64,000 nt of DNA from Aminobacterium mobile DSM 12262 (GCF_000526395.1 NZ_JAFZ01000001.1:496001-560000); one strand, 5' to 3'. Counted from the stretch's first letter, positions 9,698-17,973 are shown. A program made the numbers and translations. Notes: generated by a model from the letters alone, not told the origin.

Positions 9698-10843
9698 ATG
9701 ACTACTGGCCATCTATCAACAGCGCTTAAGAGTATTCAAGAAAAAGTGAGTGAAACTCTTATTGAGAGTTTAGATTATATTGCTACATTACGAGAAGAGG
9801 AGCTGGAACATCTCCATGATACTCGAGAAAGACGAGCACAAGTACAGCGAGATATTGAAGATGTAATTGTTGCTTCTCAAAAGGCAGAAGAAGAGTATAG
9901 ACGATCGAGATTAGAGTTAATGGAGGCATCTAGGTCAGGAGATCAACAGAGAGAGCAAATAGCCTACGATCGAGCAGCCCATCTTATGAAAATACGAGGA
10001 GCTTTTGAAGAAAGAGAAAAGTTTTTATGTCGCCTTCGGGACGATCTTGACAGAGCGGAACGACGGGCAGAGCGTTTTCTGAAGCGCAGCGAACAAATGT
10101 CAGGGCGGTTTAGAATGGCATTGGAATTTATTTCTTCGAATATAGATGAAGCGATAGGTGCCGGAGAGGTTTTTGATATTAAAGGTATGAAACTTGCCTG
10201 CCAGCTAGCAGAGAGAGAGAGTCGAGCTTTGGCTCGAGATCTTCATGATGGTCCAATCCAATTATTCTCAAGTGCGGTATTACAGCTGGAAGCAGCACAG
10301 GAATATTTGAATGGGGGGGATGCTCCTCGTGCCGTAAACGAACTTCTAAAGACGCGAGAGCAGATCCAAAAGGCTTTAGGAGATGTGCGATCTCTTCTCT
10401 TCCAGATTAATCCTTCTGGTTTGGTGGAAGGTCTAAATAAGGCTTTGGATCGCCTTTCTAAAGATGTGTGGAAAGCTGGGGGGCCAGAAGTTCGAATCCG
10501 AATCGAGGGCGATCAGCAGAATATCCCTCTTTCTTTCCGTCGGCCTCTCTTTAAGATTATTCATCAAGCTGTGGCAAACGCATTTCTTCATGGTAAAGCC
10601 AGAGAAGTTTCTGTGCGGCTTGATATATTAAAAGATGTAATGAGAGCCCGAGTTTCCGATGATGGAGTTGGCTTTGATGTGCGAAAAGAGCGAGTACGCG
10701 CTCAAGAGAGAGGTTCATATGGCCTTATCAGTATGGAAGAACGAGCAATGATGATTGGCGGAAATCTTCGCATTGAAAGTGAACCTGGCAAGGGGACTAA
10801 CATTTATCTCAGCATTCCTCTTGTTGGCCATGGGGAAGAATAA
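9698..10843 (+). CDS. Cytoplasmic NarL/DegS-type sensor histidine kinase
   Basis: About 381 residues with no membrane segments. Residues 1-150 are a long coiled coil rich in Glu, Arg and Gln. A HisKA_3 dimerisation domain follows, with the phosphoacceptor motif ALARDLHDGPIQ near residue 180. The ATP-binding domain carries an N-box-like HQAVANAFLHGKA, the G1 box DDGVGFD and the G2 region GSYGLISMEERA. This is the DegS/NarX class that phosphorylates LuxR-type response regulators. No response regulator gene is next to it, so it is an orphan here. It is probably co-transcribed with the upstream diguanylate cyclase gene. The N-terminal coiled coil suggests input by protein-protein contact, which is an inference. 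Confidence 0.9.
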   Translation: MTTGHLSTALKSIQEKVSETLIESLDYIATLREEELEHLHDTRERRAQVQRDIEDVIVASQKAEEEYRRSRLELMEASRSGDQQREQIAYDRAAHLMKIRGAFEEREKFLCRLRDDLDRAERRAERFLKRSEQMSGRFRMALEFISSNIDEAIGAGEVFDIKGMKLACQLAERESRALARDLHDGPIQLFSSAVLQLEAAQEYLNGGDAPRAVNELLKTREQIQKALGDVRSLLFQINPSGLVEGLNKALDRLSKDVWKAGGPEVRIRIEGDQQNIPLSFRRPLFKIIHQAVANAFLHGKAREVSVRLDILKDVMRARVSDDGVGFDVRKERVRAQERGSYGLISMEERAMMIGGNLRIESEPGKGTNIYLSIPLVGHGEE

Positions 10844-10845
10844 AA

Positions 10846-10887
10846 TAAAAGAGGCCGATTTGAAGTAAAAATCGGCCTCTTTTATTT
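10846..10887. terminator. Bidirectional terminator between histidine kinase and typA
   Basis: Stem AAAGAGGCCGATTT paired with AAATCGGCCTCTTT, loop of about six bases, with T-rich stretches on both outer sides. It serves both convergent genes. Confidence 0.92.
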
Positions 10888-10890
10888 TTA

Positions 10891-12756
10891 TTAACTTGCT
10901 TTTTTAGCAGCTTTTTTCCTCTCCTGCTGATCGAGAAGAGCTTTTCTCATCCTAATAGATTTAGGAGTAACTTCTACCAGTTCATCGTCAGCAATCCACT
11001 CCATAGCTTTTTCCAAAGTCATCTTTCTTGGAACATCTAGCTTTATGGTCATATCCTTTGTTGCAGAACGATGGTTGGTGGCTTGTTTCCGCTTCGTTGG
11101 GTTGCATGGAAGATCACCAGGGCGGGAATTCTCTCCCACAATCATCCCGTCATAAACAGAATCGCCTGGATCGATAAATAATGTCCCTCGTTCCTGGAGA
11201 TTTTCGAGCTGATAACTTGTAGCTTCTCCAGTATCTAAGCTCACCATGCTCCCACGGTTTCGAGGGGAAATTTCCCCAACCCATGGGCCATACCCTGAAA
11301 TTGATGCGTTCATAATTCCCAATCCGCGAGTATCTGTCAAGAACTCGCCTCGATAGCCTATAAGCCCTCGAGTAGGGATTTCGAATATGAGACGAATTAA
11401 TCCACTTTTTGTGTTCTCCATGGAAAGAAGCTTTGCCTTTCTTCGAGAAAGTTTCTCAAATATGACACCCTGGTATTCTTCGGGAACGTCAATAGTAAGT
11501 TCCTCCATGGGCTCAAGGAGCTGTCCTTCCTCTTCTTTAGTAATGACTTCTGGTTTGGAGACACAGAATTCCATTCCCTCTCGGCGCATTTCCTCAATCA
11601 AAATAGAAAGCTGAAGTTCTCCCCTTCCAGAGACTTTTACCCCATCTGGCCGACCTAAATCTTCCATGCGGAGGGATACATTCACATGCATCTCTCGCTC
11701 CAGCCGAGCCTTTAACTGCCGTAAGGTGATAGGCTGTCCTTCCTTCCCAGAAAAAGGACCTGTGTTGACAAGGAAAAACATAGATACTGTAGGTTCCTCA
11801 ATAGAAAGAGGAGAAAGAGTTTTTCCCTCTATCTCGGGAGAACAGAATGTATCTCCTATATTTATTTCTTCTGGTCCTGAAATCCACACAATGTCCCCAG
11901 CCGCCACCTCTTCTACTTCTCGGCGATCGAGGCCATGGGTAACCCACATTTGAACTGAACGAGTTTTTTCTTCAGAATAGACTTCCCAACCATCTTTTTT
12001 CTGTCTGTTATTCTTCCAGCGAGTGGAGTATCGTAAAAAATCTTCCCCCTTGTGAAGACTCCCCTGAAGGACCCTTCCGCATCCAATTCTTCCGGTGTAT
12101 TCGTTCCACGCTAATGTAGAGACCTGCATAAGAAACGGAGCTTCTCGATTTACAACTGGAGCAGGTACATATGCAACTATGGTTTGAAAGAGAGCGTCCA
12201 TCCCTTCGTGGGGATCCTTTTCCAAATCTTTTACGGCCCATCCGTCTAAGCCAGAGCCGTAAAGGACAGGAAAATCAGCCTGTTCTTCTGTTGCACCAAG
12301 CTCAATAAAAAGATCAAAAGTTTGATCCAGTGCTTCTGCTGGATTTGCGTTGGGACGATCTACTTTATTGATGAAGACTATGGGACGAAGTCCCATAGCA
12401 AGAGCGCGCATCAAAACGTATCGGGTTTGGGGCATAGGACCTTCGTTGGCATCTACAAGCAACAAAACTGAGTCTACAGTAGAAAGAATACGCTCCACTT
12501 CACCAGAAAAGTCAGCGTGCCCGGGAGTATCTATAATGTTGATCAGATAACCTTGCCATTCTACTGTGCAATGTTTGGCTCGTATTGTGATACCCCGCTC
12601 ACGTTCTATTTCATTATTGTCCATAACACGATCTTCTACCTTTGCTCCCTTTCGGAAGACCTGGGCAGCCCTAAAAATAGAATCGATCAGAGTCGTTTTC
12701 CCATGATCGATATGGGCTATAATTGCAATATTTCGAATTTTATCTGCTGACACCAT
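10891..12756 (-). CDS. typA: Ribosome-associated GTPase TypA/BipA
   Basis: Translational GTPase of the EF-G/LepA family involved in ribosome assembly and stress adaptation. About 621 residues, normal for the family. GTPase motifs: G1 AHIDHGKTT (about 13-21), G2 RERGITI, G3 DTPGHADF and G4 NKVD. These are followed by the beta-barrel domain II, an EF-G-like domain with [18 protein letters not shown], and the family-specific C-terminal part with [18 protein letters not shown] lies 9 nt before the ATG. It stands alone, with a terminator at its end and a long non-coding stretch upstream. Confidence 0.97.
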   Translation of the reverse strand: MVSADKIRNIAIIAHIDHGKTTLIDSIFRAAQVFRKGAKVEDRVMDNNEIERERGITIRAKHCTVEWQGYLINIIDTPGHADFSGEVERILSTVDSVLLLVDANEGPMPQTRYVLMRALAMGLRPIVFINKVDRPNANPAEALDQTFDLFIELGATEEQADFPVLYGSGLDGWAVKDLEKDPHEGMDALFQTIVAYVPAPVVNREAPFLMQVSTLAWNEYTGRIGCGRVLQGSLHKGEDFLRYSTRWKNNRQKKDGWEVYSEEKTRSVQMWVTHGLDRREVEEVAAGDIVWISGPEEINIGDTFCSPEIEGKTLSPLSIEEPTVSMFFLVNTGPFSGKEGQPITLRQLKARLEREMHVNVSLRMEDLGRPDGVKVSGRGELQLSILIEEMRREGMEFCVSKPEVITKEEEGQLLEPMEELTIDVPEEYQGVIFEKLSRRKAKLLSMENTKSGLIRLIFEIPTRGLIGYRGEFLTDTRGLGIMNASISGYGPWVGEISPRNRGSMVSLDTGEATSYQLENLQERGTLFIDPGDSVYDGMIVGENSRPGDLPCNPTKRKQATNHRSATKDMTIKLDVPRKMTLEKAMEWIADDELVEVTPKSIRMRKALLDQQERKKAAKKAS

Positions 12757-13250
12757 TCATAACAACTCCCTAATAGATGCAAAATACCAAACCCTATATG
12801 ACAACGAAACAAACGAATATAATATGCCAAATTCAAAAAAGTAGCAAGGGCATTACTGAAAAGTTGCCATTAAACGACAATAACAACAACGCGTTGCTTA
12901 TAGACAGTAATACATTATGTCTCATTAAAAGATAGCGAGATAAAAACAAGGATAGGGAAGTACTTCATCGCTTCGTTTTCTTTTCGCAGAAGGCCTCGAA
13001 TGTTTTTGTTAAAATTATTCTAAGTTTAAACGTTCTCTCCCATTAAATATCTGAGTACCACAGCTTACTTTAACAGTATAGCGTATGTTGTCGAAAAACG
13101 ATAATATATTTCGTGAGTCTACTACAAACGGTGTTTTTGTGGGGCAATAACGTGTAGCTTTTTACTCACTATAATACCCCCAGCGAGTGTGTTTATTCAA
13201 TGTTGCCATGAACGAAGCCGATGATATATAGGGTTGTCGTTAAGAAGGAT
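12757..13250. other. AT-rich intergenic stretch, nothing firm
   Basis: About 490 bases without a convincing gene on either strand. It must hold the typA promoter (minus strand) and that of the downstream unknown gene. A TATAAT lies at 13170-13175 but has no good -35 partner. Several short A-rich tracts are present. No stable hairpin with a T-run was seen. Confidence 0.5.
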
Positions 13251-14453
13251 ATGTCAATATTGAGAAGAAGGAAGGAATGGCCGTTGAAAAAGGAAGAAAA
13301 GAACATCATCAATTCAGTAGACGTAGATGATCATTTATGTTTGCAGCTTTGGTCTCGGGGGGCCGTTCCTCGGCTTATTATTTTCAATAAGGGGAGAGGG
13401 AATGGAAGAACAGTTCGTTTCTCATGGCTTGAAGGAGAGAATAAATCTATTTCTCTTAAAAAAAGTGATGGCAAGATTGAGCAATATCCAATTCAAGATA
13501 TCCTTCCTCAAATACATGAGCTCCTTAGAACAGAGGCATCTTATGCTCCTTACAAAGCTCTTTTGTGGAAAACGGCTCTCCTTTTTGTAGAGTATCTCCA
13601 CGAGCCCAAAACTGTACTTTCGAAAGAAGACCTTGCCATGCTTCCTGAGGAAAAGAGAGAGGTTTTGTGGCTGGTAAATATGATTAATGGAGTAGAAAAA
13701 GCTTCTTTTTTCCCCTCTTTCCCTTTGTCAGAAGAAGAGAAGGTTTTGATAGGGGAAGATCTGTCTATTCCGGTAAAAGATGGAGAGCGTTCAGTGTTTG
13801 GGTTACGATCTCTTGGCATTACAAGAAAATTAACGTCTTGTAATCCTGAAAGATGGTATCGTCCCCTTTTCTTTTCAGCAGCAGCTCTTCTTCTCGGTTT
13901 CTCTCTGGCGGAGGAAGATACACAAGATGTTTCTGACTTTTTTTGGCAAGAAGTATCAGAAGAAGGCAAAGTATGGGATACATTGAAACAGCTTCCTTCT
14001 GCGGAGGGCAAGATACGAAAACCTCTTCTTCATTTTCAACGTAAAGTCCGAGGATATGTGAGGCATTGGGCGTTATTAAATGATATTGAAAGAGAAGAAT
14101 CTTATGACGGAGAGAATGCCTTGTTGGAACAGGGTTTTAAAAGAAAGAAACGGATGATTTTTCCTGAAGGGGTTCTTGGGGACGTCCCGTACAAAGTGAT
14201 ATTTTGCGAGTTGGGGGAAGAGGATAAATTGGCAGTATGTCTTTCCCCTGAACAGGCAACACTTCGCCATAAAGGAGATCGAATCTATCGTCTTTCAACT
14301 CTTTCTTTCTCTGAAGCTCAAGAGCGTGATAGCGCAGGGAGTGTAAAGGACGAATTTTTTACTCTCGGAAGTCTCGTAAAAGCTGTAGATTTTAAATGGT
14401 GGCTCTCAGATATACGAAAAATACTAGAGCCAATACTTTCTTCTCCGTTATAA
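13251..14453 (+). CDS. Hypothetical protein of about 400 residues
   Basis: Not recognised. The frame is open from 13221. The ATG at 13251 is preferred over that at 13221 because AAGG lies just before it, though very close. A TTG at 13284 with AAGGA spaced about 8 nt before it is an equally reasonable start. The product is mostly soluble and rich in Lys, Glu, Leu and Trp. A single hydrophobic patch around residue 210 (FFSAAALLLGFSLA) is too short and isolated to prove a membrane segment. No catalytic motif, signal peptide or metal site is evident. It is followed by a peroxiredoxin gene that has its own promoter, so a functional link is not shown. Confidence 0.65.
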   Translation: MSILRRRKEWPLKKEEKNIINSVDVDDHLCLQLWSRGAVPRLIIFNKGRGNGRTVRFSWLEGENKSISLKKSDGKIEQYPIQDILPQIHELLRTEASYAPYKALLWKTALLFVEYLHEPKTVLSKEDLAMLPEEKREVLWLVNMINGVEKASFFPSFPLSEEEKVLIGEDLSIPVKDGERSVFGLRSLGITRKLTSCNPERWYRPLFFSAAALLLGFSLAEEDTQDVSDFFWQEVSEEGKVWDTLKQLPSAEGKIRKPLLHFQRKVRGYVRHWALLNDIEREESYDGENALLEQGFKRKKRMIFPEGVLGDVPYKVIFCELGEEDKLAVCLSPEQATLRHKGDRIYRLSTLSFSEAQERDSAGSVKDEFFTLGSLVKAVDFKWWLSDIRKILEPILSSPL

Positions 14454-14464
14454 GTTTTATTAGT

Positions 14465-14494
14465 CTAACACTTTTTACCCTACTATGGTATAAT
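14465..14494 (+). promoter_or_regulatory. Promoter of the selenocysteine peroxiredoxin gene
   Basis: Perfect -10 TATAAT (14489-14494) preceded by TGG, an extended -10. A partial -35, CTAACA, lies 18 nt upstream (14465-14470). The start codon is about 28 nt downstream. Confidence 0.6.
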
Positions 14495-14521
14495 TTAATT
14501 CTCATTAAGGAGGTGTACTGG

Positions 14522-15244
14522 ATGGTAGAGAAGAAAAAGAGTGGATGTGTTGTTCCTTCAGCAGTGGTAGAGGGACAGGAAATGCCAAAAGAGGATTTGA
14601 GGAGTGTTTCTGAAAAGGAGGCGAAAGGCATGTCCATTATGGTAGGGAGGAAAGCTCCGAATTTTACAGCACCAGCATATTACAATGGAAATTTTACTAC
14701 TGTCAGTTTATCTGATTTTGTTGGCAAATGGGTTTTGCTGTGTTTCTACCCAGGAGATTTTACATTCGTTTGAGCCACGGAAGTGTCGGCAGTTGCTGAC
14801 AGATATGAAGAAATTCATGACCTTGGCGTGGAAGTTATCTCTATGAGTGTAGACAGCCAGTTTGTTCACAAAATTTGGAATGACATGGAACTTTCAAAAA
14901 TGGCAGGCAAAAATGTTCCATTCCACATGGCTTCCGATGGAGGCGGCAATATAGGAAGTGCATATGGAGTGTATGATCCAGAGGCTGGAGTGGATGTTCG
15001 TGGACGTTTTATTATTGATCCCGATGGTGTTGTCCAGGCCATGGAAGTGTTAACTCCGCCAGTGGGTAGAAATGTAGACGAAACAATCCGTCAGATTAAA
15101 GCGTTCCAATTAGTTCGGGAGACAGAGGGGAAACAGGTAACCCCTTCAGGGTGGCATCCAGGAGGGAAGACACTAGAGCCAGGCGTTAACCTGGTTGGTA
15201 AAGTTTGGGAAAAATGGACTCCTCGCGACGAATATAAGAAATAA
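14522..15244 (+). CDS. Selenocysteine-containing peroxiredoxin (in-frame TGA at 14771)
   Basis: AhpC/TSA-type peroxiredoxin of 240 residues when the TGA at 14771-14773 is read as selenocysteine. The active site then reads FYPGDFTFV-U-ATEVSAVADRYEE, with Sec exactly at the peroxidatic cysteine (usual form FTFVCPTE). Homology runs on uninterrupted past the TGA (VISMSVDS, FIIDPDGVVQAM, ending in the Prx C-terminal region PSGWHPGGKTL). The usual C-terminal resolving cysteine is absent: the normal VCPANW-like motif is VTPSGW. It should therefore work as a one-Sec enzyme reduced by an external thiol, unless Cys9 of the 35-residue N-terminal extension participates. Start at ATG 14522 after AAGGAGGTG. 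A stem-loop 10 nt after the TGA fits a bacterial SECIS. Role: peroxide detoxification in an anaerobe. Confidence 0.93.
14784..14801 (+). promoter_or_regulatory. SECIS element of the peroxiredoxin gene
   Basis: Stem TGTCGGC/GCTGACA (7 pairs including one G-T) closed by the loop AGTT. It starts 10 nt after the TGA, and the loop G is about 18 nt from the TGA. Position, size and GU in the loop fit bacterial SECIS hairpins read by SelB. Confidence 0.8.
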
Positions 15245-15270
15245 TATAGCGAGGTCCAATAGAGATAAAT

Positions 15271-15304
15271 AAACAGGGGCTGCTCTAAAGAGCAGCCCCT
15301 GTTT
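15271..15304. terminator. Terminator-like hairpin after the peroxiredoxin gene
   Basis: Very strong stem, AAACAGGGGCTGCT paired with AGCAGCCCCTGTTT, with a six-base loop. It is followed by a T-rich but interrupted stretch. Confidence 0.8.
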
Positions 15305-15432
15305 GTTGCTGTTTGACATCTTCTTCCGTTTATATCAATCGTTTCCTCTTGGTACAATATAAACATAAGAAAGAACTGGAACGTTAGACCTCCCTCAAGG
15401 GTATAGCTAAGAATATATTCGAGGTGATGGCG

Positions 15433-16398
15433 ATGGGAAGAGTTCTTGTTGGTACATGTTCATGGAGCGATCGTTCTCTCGTTGAAAGTGGTTGGTATCC
15501 CAGGGAAGCATCTACTCCCGCTTCAAGGTTGCACCATTATGCTCAGAATTTTGAAACGGTGGAGGTAGACAGTACTTTTTATGCTCTTCCCCAAGAAACC
15601 ACGGTGTTTCGGTGGGCACTTCGAACGCCGCCGAATTTTATATTTAATATTAAAGCCTATGGCTTATTCACTTTTCACAAAATTGCATATGGGAGCCTCC
15701 CTCTTTGGTTGCGTAAAGAATTGCCAGCGCGTTTAAAAAAGGACGATAAAATAGCTCATCAAGCTATCCCTTTTTCTCTGCGTCGAACCTTGTGGAAACA
15801 ATTCATAAACCTTATTACACCGTTACATCAGATGAAGCGTTTAGGCTACCTGCTCTTCCAGCTTCCTCCATGGCTGGGGTATTCCTCATCTTCCATAAAT
15901 TATTTAAAACACGTTGCCTCTATGGCTCCTCCTTTCAAGATCGCTGTTGAGGTCCGAAACGGAAGCTGGCTGAGAGAGGGACGTAAAAGCTTCGAGTCTC
16001 TTTTAAAGGATGGAAATATGGCTTACGTAATGGTGGATGAACCTCAATTGTCTTGGACGGTTCCTCCAGAGATGTTTCTGACGGCGGCATGGGGAGGTGT
16101 TGTCCGTTTTCATGGAAGAAATAAGTCCGCATGGGAGCAAAAAGGAGCTTCAGTTCAAGACCGATTCCGTTATCGTTATAAAGAGGAAGAACTTCTTCAG
16201 TGGAAAGATTCTCTTCTTTGTTTAAAAGATCATGTTCCCTCTCTTTTTATCATGTTTAATAATTGCTATAGGAACTTTGCGGTGAGCAATGCATTGCAGA
16301 TGCAGAAGCTTTTTGAAATAGCCCCTCCTAAAGAAGGCCTTTTTCAAAAGACGTTAAATTTTGAAGGAGAGAAATGTAGATCAAGAGAAAAAATTTAA
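15433..16398 (+). CDS. DUF72 (YecE-like) family protein
   Basis: About 321 residues, TIM-barrel family of unknown biochemical role. Family marks are the N-terminal VGTCSWSD, the NFETVEVDSTFYALP strand, FQLPPW, KIAVEVRNGSW and VRFHGRN near the C-terminal half. The start at ATG 15433 is chosen because GAGGTG ends 6 nt before it; two earlier in-frame starts overlap that site. Single-gene unit. Function unknown for the family as a whole. Confidence 0.9.
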   Translation: MGRVLVGTCSWSDRSLVESGWYPREASTPASRLHHYAQNFETVEVDSTFYALPQETTVFRWALRTPPNFIFNIKAYGLFTFHKIAYGSLPLWLRKELPARLKKDDKIAHQAIPFSLRRTLWKQFINLITPLHQMKRLGYLLFQLPPWLGYSSSSINYLKHVASMAPPFKIAVEVRNGSWLREGRKSFESLLKDGNMAYVMVDEPQLSWTVPPEMFLTAAWGGVVRFHGRNKSAWEQKGASVQDRFRYRYKEEELLQWKDSLLCLKDHVPSLFIMFNNCYRNFAVSNALQMQKLFEIAPPKEGLFQKTLNFEGEKCRSREKI

Positions 16399-16488
16399 AA
16401 ACGTATGATAATTACAGTTTTTATTCGATTTATTGTTGAAAATAAGCTCCTAGAGGCTCTTAACGTCTCGTGAGGCTTGCTAGGCCTT

Positions 16489-16517
16489 TTGATATATGGA
16501 ATAGAGTTTTGTACAAT
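16489..16517 (+). promoter_or_regulatory. Strong promoter of the putative small RNA
   Basis: TTGATA (16489-16494), 17-nt spacer, TACAAT (16512-16517). Both hexamers match the sigma-70 consensus at 5 of 6 positions. No protein gene follows on this strand. Confidence 0.75.
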
Positions 16518-16523
16518 ACAAAT

Positions 16524-16720
16524 GAACAAAAGGATCCACGAAGGAGGGGATGGGAAAATAAGTTCTAGAGAACCTTCCGTGATGGGACAACTGAATAGAA
16601 AACATAATCAGGGAATAATCCCTGTAAGATTCCCGGTAGGGAACCCAGTCCAGCCAGAAAGCTGGAGGGAAAGAAAATAAGAGGGACTTGTAGAAAGGGT
16701 ACAGCCCCTCTTTAAATTGT
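16524..16720 (+). ncRNA. Putative structured small RNA of unknown family
   Basis: A unit of about 195 nt bounded by a near-consensus promoter and an intrinsic terminator. Visible helices in order: CACGAAGG with CCTTcCGTG (16537-16544 with 16573-16581, one bulged C); CAGGGA-ATAA-TCCCTG (16609-16624); TTCCC-GGTA-GGGAA (16630-16643); TCCAGC-CAGAAA-GCTGGA (16649-16666). The terminator stem has AGAGGG/CCCTCT as outer arms (16680-16711), with T-rich sequence after it. AAGGAGGGG near the 5' end could instead pair with CCCCTCTTT at the 3' end, an alternative closing stem. It does not fit the consensus I know for cobalamin, FMN, TPP, SAM or c-di-GMP riboswitches, T-boxes, SRP RNA, RNase P or tmRNA. 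The length would suit 6S RNA, but I cannot show the required central bubble. An open frame from ATG 16522 lacks a ribosome binding site and looks like chance. The stretch just upstream (16449-16488) may hold a weak terminator for the DUF72 gene. Confidence 0.6.
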
Positions 16721-16724
16721 TGTT

Positions 16725-17429
16725 TTATGTAGGTGCTGTATATATAAAGTAGAGTCCCGCAAGAATAATTAAAATACCGCATAAATAGTTAACTCTAGAA
16801 AGTGCACGGGATCTTTCGTCCCACTTTAAAAACTTAGAGACAAAATCTGCGGAAGTTCCTGCAAAAATAATAACAGAGCAGTGCCCTAGAGCATAAAAAG
16901 TTACAAGAAGAAGTGCAAACGGCAGGTTTGTCGTTGCTGTTTTGATAGTAAGAGCCAAAAGTGGAGCCACATAAGCGAAGCTACATGGTCCTAATGCGAG
17001 GCCTGATAAAATTCCCAACACGAGTGCTCCCCCAAGCCCCCCTCTTTTCCCTGGTTTCAAGGCCTTTTGCCCAAACCACGGAAGCTTGATGACATCAAGA
17101 AGATGAAGGCCTATAAGAAAGAATATAGTAGCGACAAAGTAGTTGGAATATTTCCCTATATCTGTCATGAGTAAGCCTGTAGATGTGAGCACCATGCCTA
17201 CGAGGGCAAGGTTGACAAAAATTCCTGCCGAAAAAGCGAGAGAAATAGCGAAGGCACTCGCCCTTTTTTCCCCTCGGGTGCTTTCAATGTATCCAACGAC
17301 AAGTGGTATGGTTACAAGGTTGCATGGACTTAAAAGAATGCTGAAAATTCCCCATATAAAGGCAGCTGAAAGAGCGAAGCCACTTGAACTGTGAAGAGAA
17401 ATATAGATGGTCTCAAATATGTTTCCCAT
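16725..17429 (-). CDS. CcdA/DsbD-type transmembrane thiol electron transporter
   Basis: Carries reducing equivalents from cytoplasmic thioredoxin across the membrane to an outward-facing thiol protein. About 234 residues with six predicted helices. The paired cysteines of the family are present: SPCNLVTIP in the first helix and GPCSFAYVAP in the fourth. It starts 4 nt after the stop codon of the selenocysteine thioredoxin-like gene and is clearly translated with it. The natural substrate is therefore very likely that protein. Its 3' end runs close to the end of the putative small RNA on the other strand. Confidence 0.9.
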   Translation of the reverse strand: MGNIFETIYISLHSSSGFALSAAFIWGIFSILLSPCNLVTIPLVVGYIESTRGEKRASAFAISLAFSAGIFVNLALVGMVLTSTGLLMTDIGKYSNYFVATIFFLIGLHLLDVIKLPWFGQKALKPGKRGGLGGALVLGILSGLALGPCSFAYVAPLLALTIKTATTNLPFALLLVTFYALGHCSVIIFAGTSADFVSKFLKWDERSRALSRVNYLCGILIILAGLYFIYTAPT

Positions 17430-17433
17430 GGTT

Positions 17434-17841
17434 TTATTTCTTCTCGAGATGGATTCCCAGCACGTCTAGTTTCATAAGGAGTTCTTCTAGAGACATGTAA
17501 CCAACCTCTTTTCCGAGTTCTCCTCCCGTACTGTTCAAAAACACAAGGGTTGGTACATACTTGACCTCATATTTGCGGGCCAGGTCGGAGTTTTGCATGA
17601 CATCTATTTTCTCTACTCGAATAGAATCTCCATATTGAGCTGTTAGGTCGTCCAAAACTTTGGACATTTCTGTGCACGCAGGTCATCCCGCTGCGCTAAG
17701 GTCTATAATTAAAGGAAGATTAGTTTTAATTTCTTTGTTGAGTGCGGTGTTTTCCTGTTTCACTTTACTCTCTCTAATGTAAAAAGTTCCAGCTATAGCT
17801 AAGAAGAGGAGAAGGATGATTGTTACCTTTCTTCTATTCAT
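17434..17841 (-). CDS. Membrane-anchored selenocysteine thioredoxin-like protein (UxxC, in-frame TGA at 17683-17685)
   Basis: 135 residues when the TGA (complement of 17683-17685) is read as selenocysteine. From ATG 17841, preceded by AAGGAGGTGGCC, the protein has a single N-terminal membrane anchor (about residues 5-22). It then has NLPLIIDLSAAG-U-PACTEM and continues into a thioredoxin fold (RVEKIDVMQNSDLARKYEVK, then the cis-Pro loop YVPTLVFL). The redox motif is thus U-P-A-C in place of C-x-x-C. With the anchor it should face outside the membrane. A stem-loop downstream of the TGA fits a SECIS. The next gene, 4 nt away, encodes CcdA, the expected electron donor. A normal annotation would see only the 77 residues after the TGA and miss the active site. 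Confidence 0.9.
17650..17665 (-). promoter_or_regulatory. SECIS element of the thioredoxin-like gene
   Basis: On the coding strand, GTCCAA-AGTT-TTGGAC, a six-pair stem with the loop AGTT. It begins 17 nt after the TGA, and the loop G is about 25 nt from it. The loop is identical to that of the peroxiredoxin SECIS. Confidence 0.75.
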
Positions 17842-17868
17842 ATGTGGCCACCTCCTTGTAATGAAACG

Positions 17869-17896
17869 ATTATACGGAATTCATGGTACCCGTCAA
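17869..17896 (-). promoter_or_regulatory. Promoter of the thioredoxin-like/CcdA operon
   Basis: On the minus strand TTGACG (17896-17891), 16-nt spacer, perfect TATAAT (17874-17869), 27 nt before the start codon. Confidence 0.75.
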
Positions 17897-17973
17897 GGGT
17901 ATTTTTGCAAAGGAGCCACAAATATATTGTTCTTCTGATATGATACCTTCATTACGTGTGGGAGGGCGACACT

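Noticed and set aside
10480-10505. TTCGAATCC-like string resembling a tRNA T-loop
   Set aside because: It lies inside the histidine kinase coding sequence, with no cloverleaf around it.
14396-15244. Peroxiredoxin read as a frameshifted or broken gene because of the stop at 14771
   Set aside because: The stop is a TGA exactly at the peroxidatic cysteine, the frame does not change, and a SECIS-like hairpin follows. Selenocysteine explains it fully.
16477-16680. Open frame of 67 codons in the gap after the DUF72 gene
   Set aside because: No ribosome binding site, no protein-like pattern, and it overlaps several RNA hairpins. The non-coding RNA reading fits better.
16480-16720. Cobalamin, FMN or other known riboswitch in the same gap
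   Set aside because: The conserved core sequences of these classes are not present, and no gene on that strand follows the terminator.
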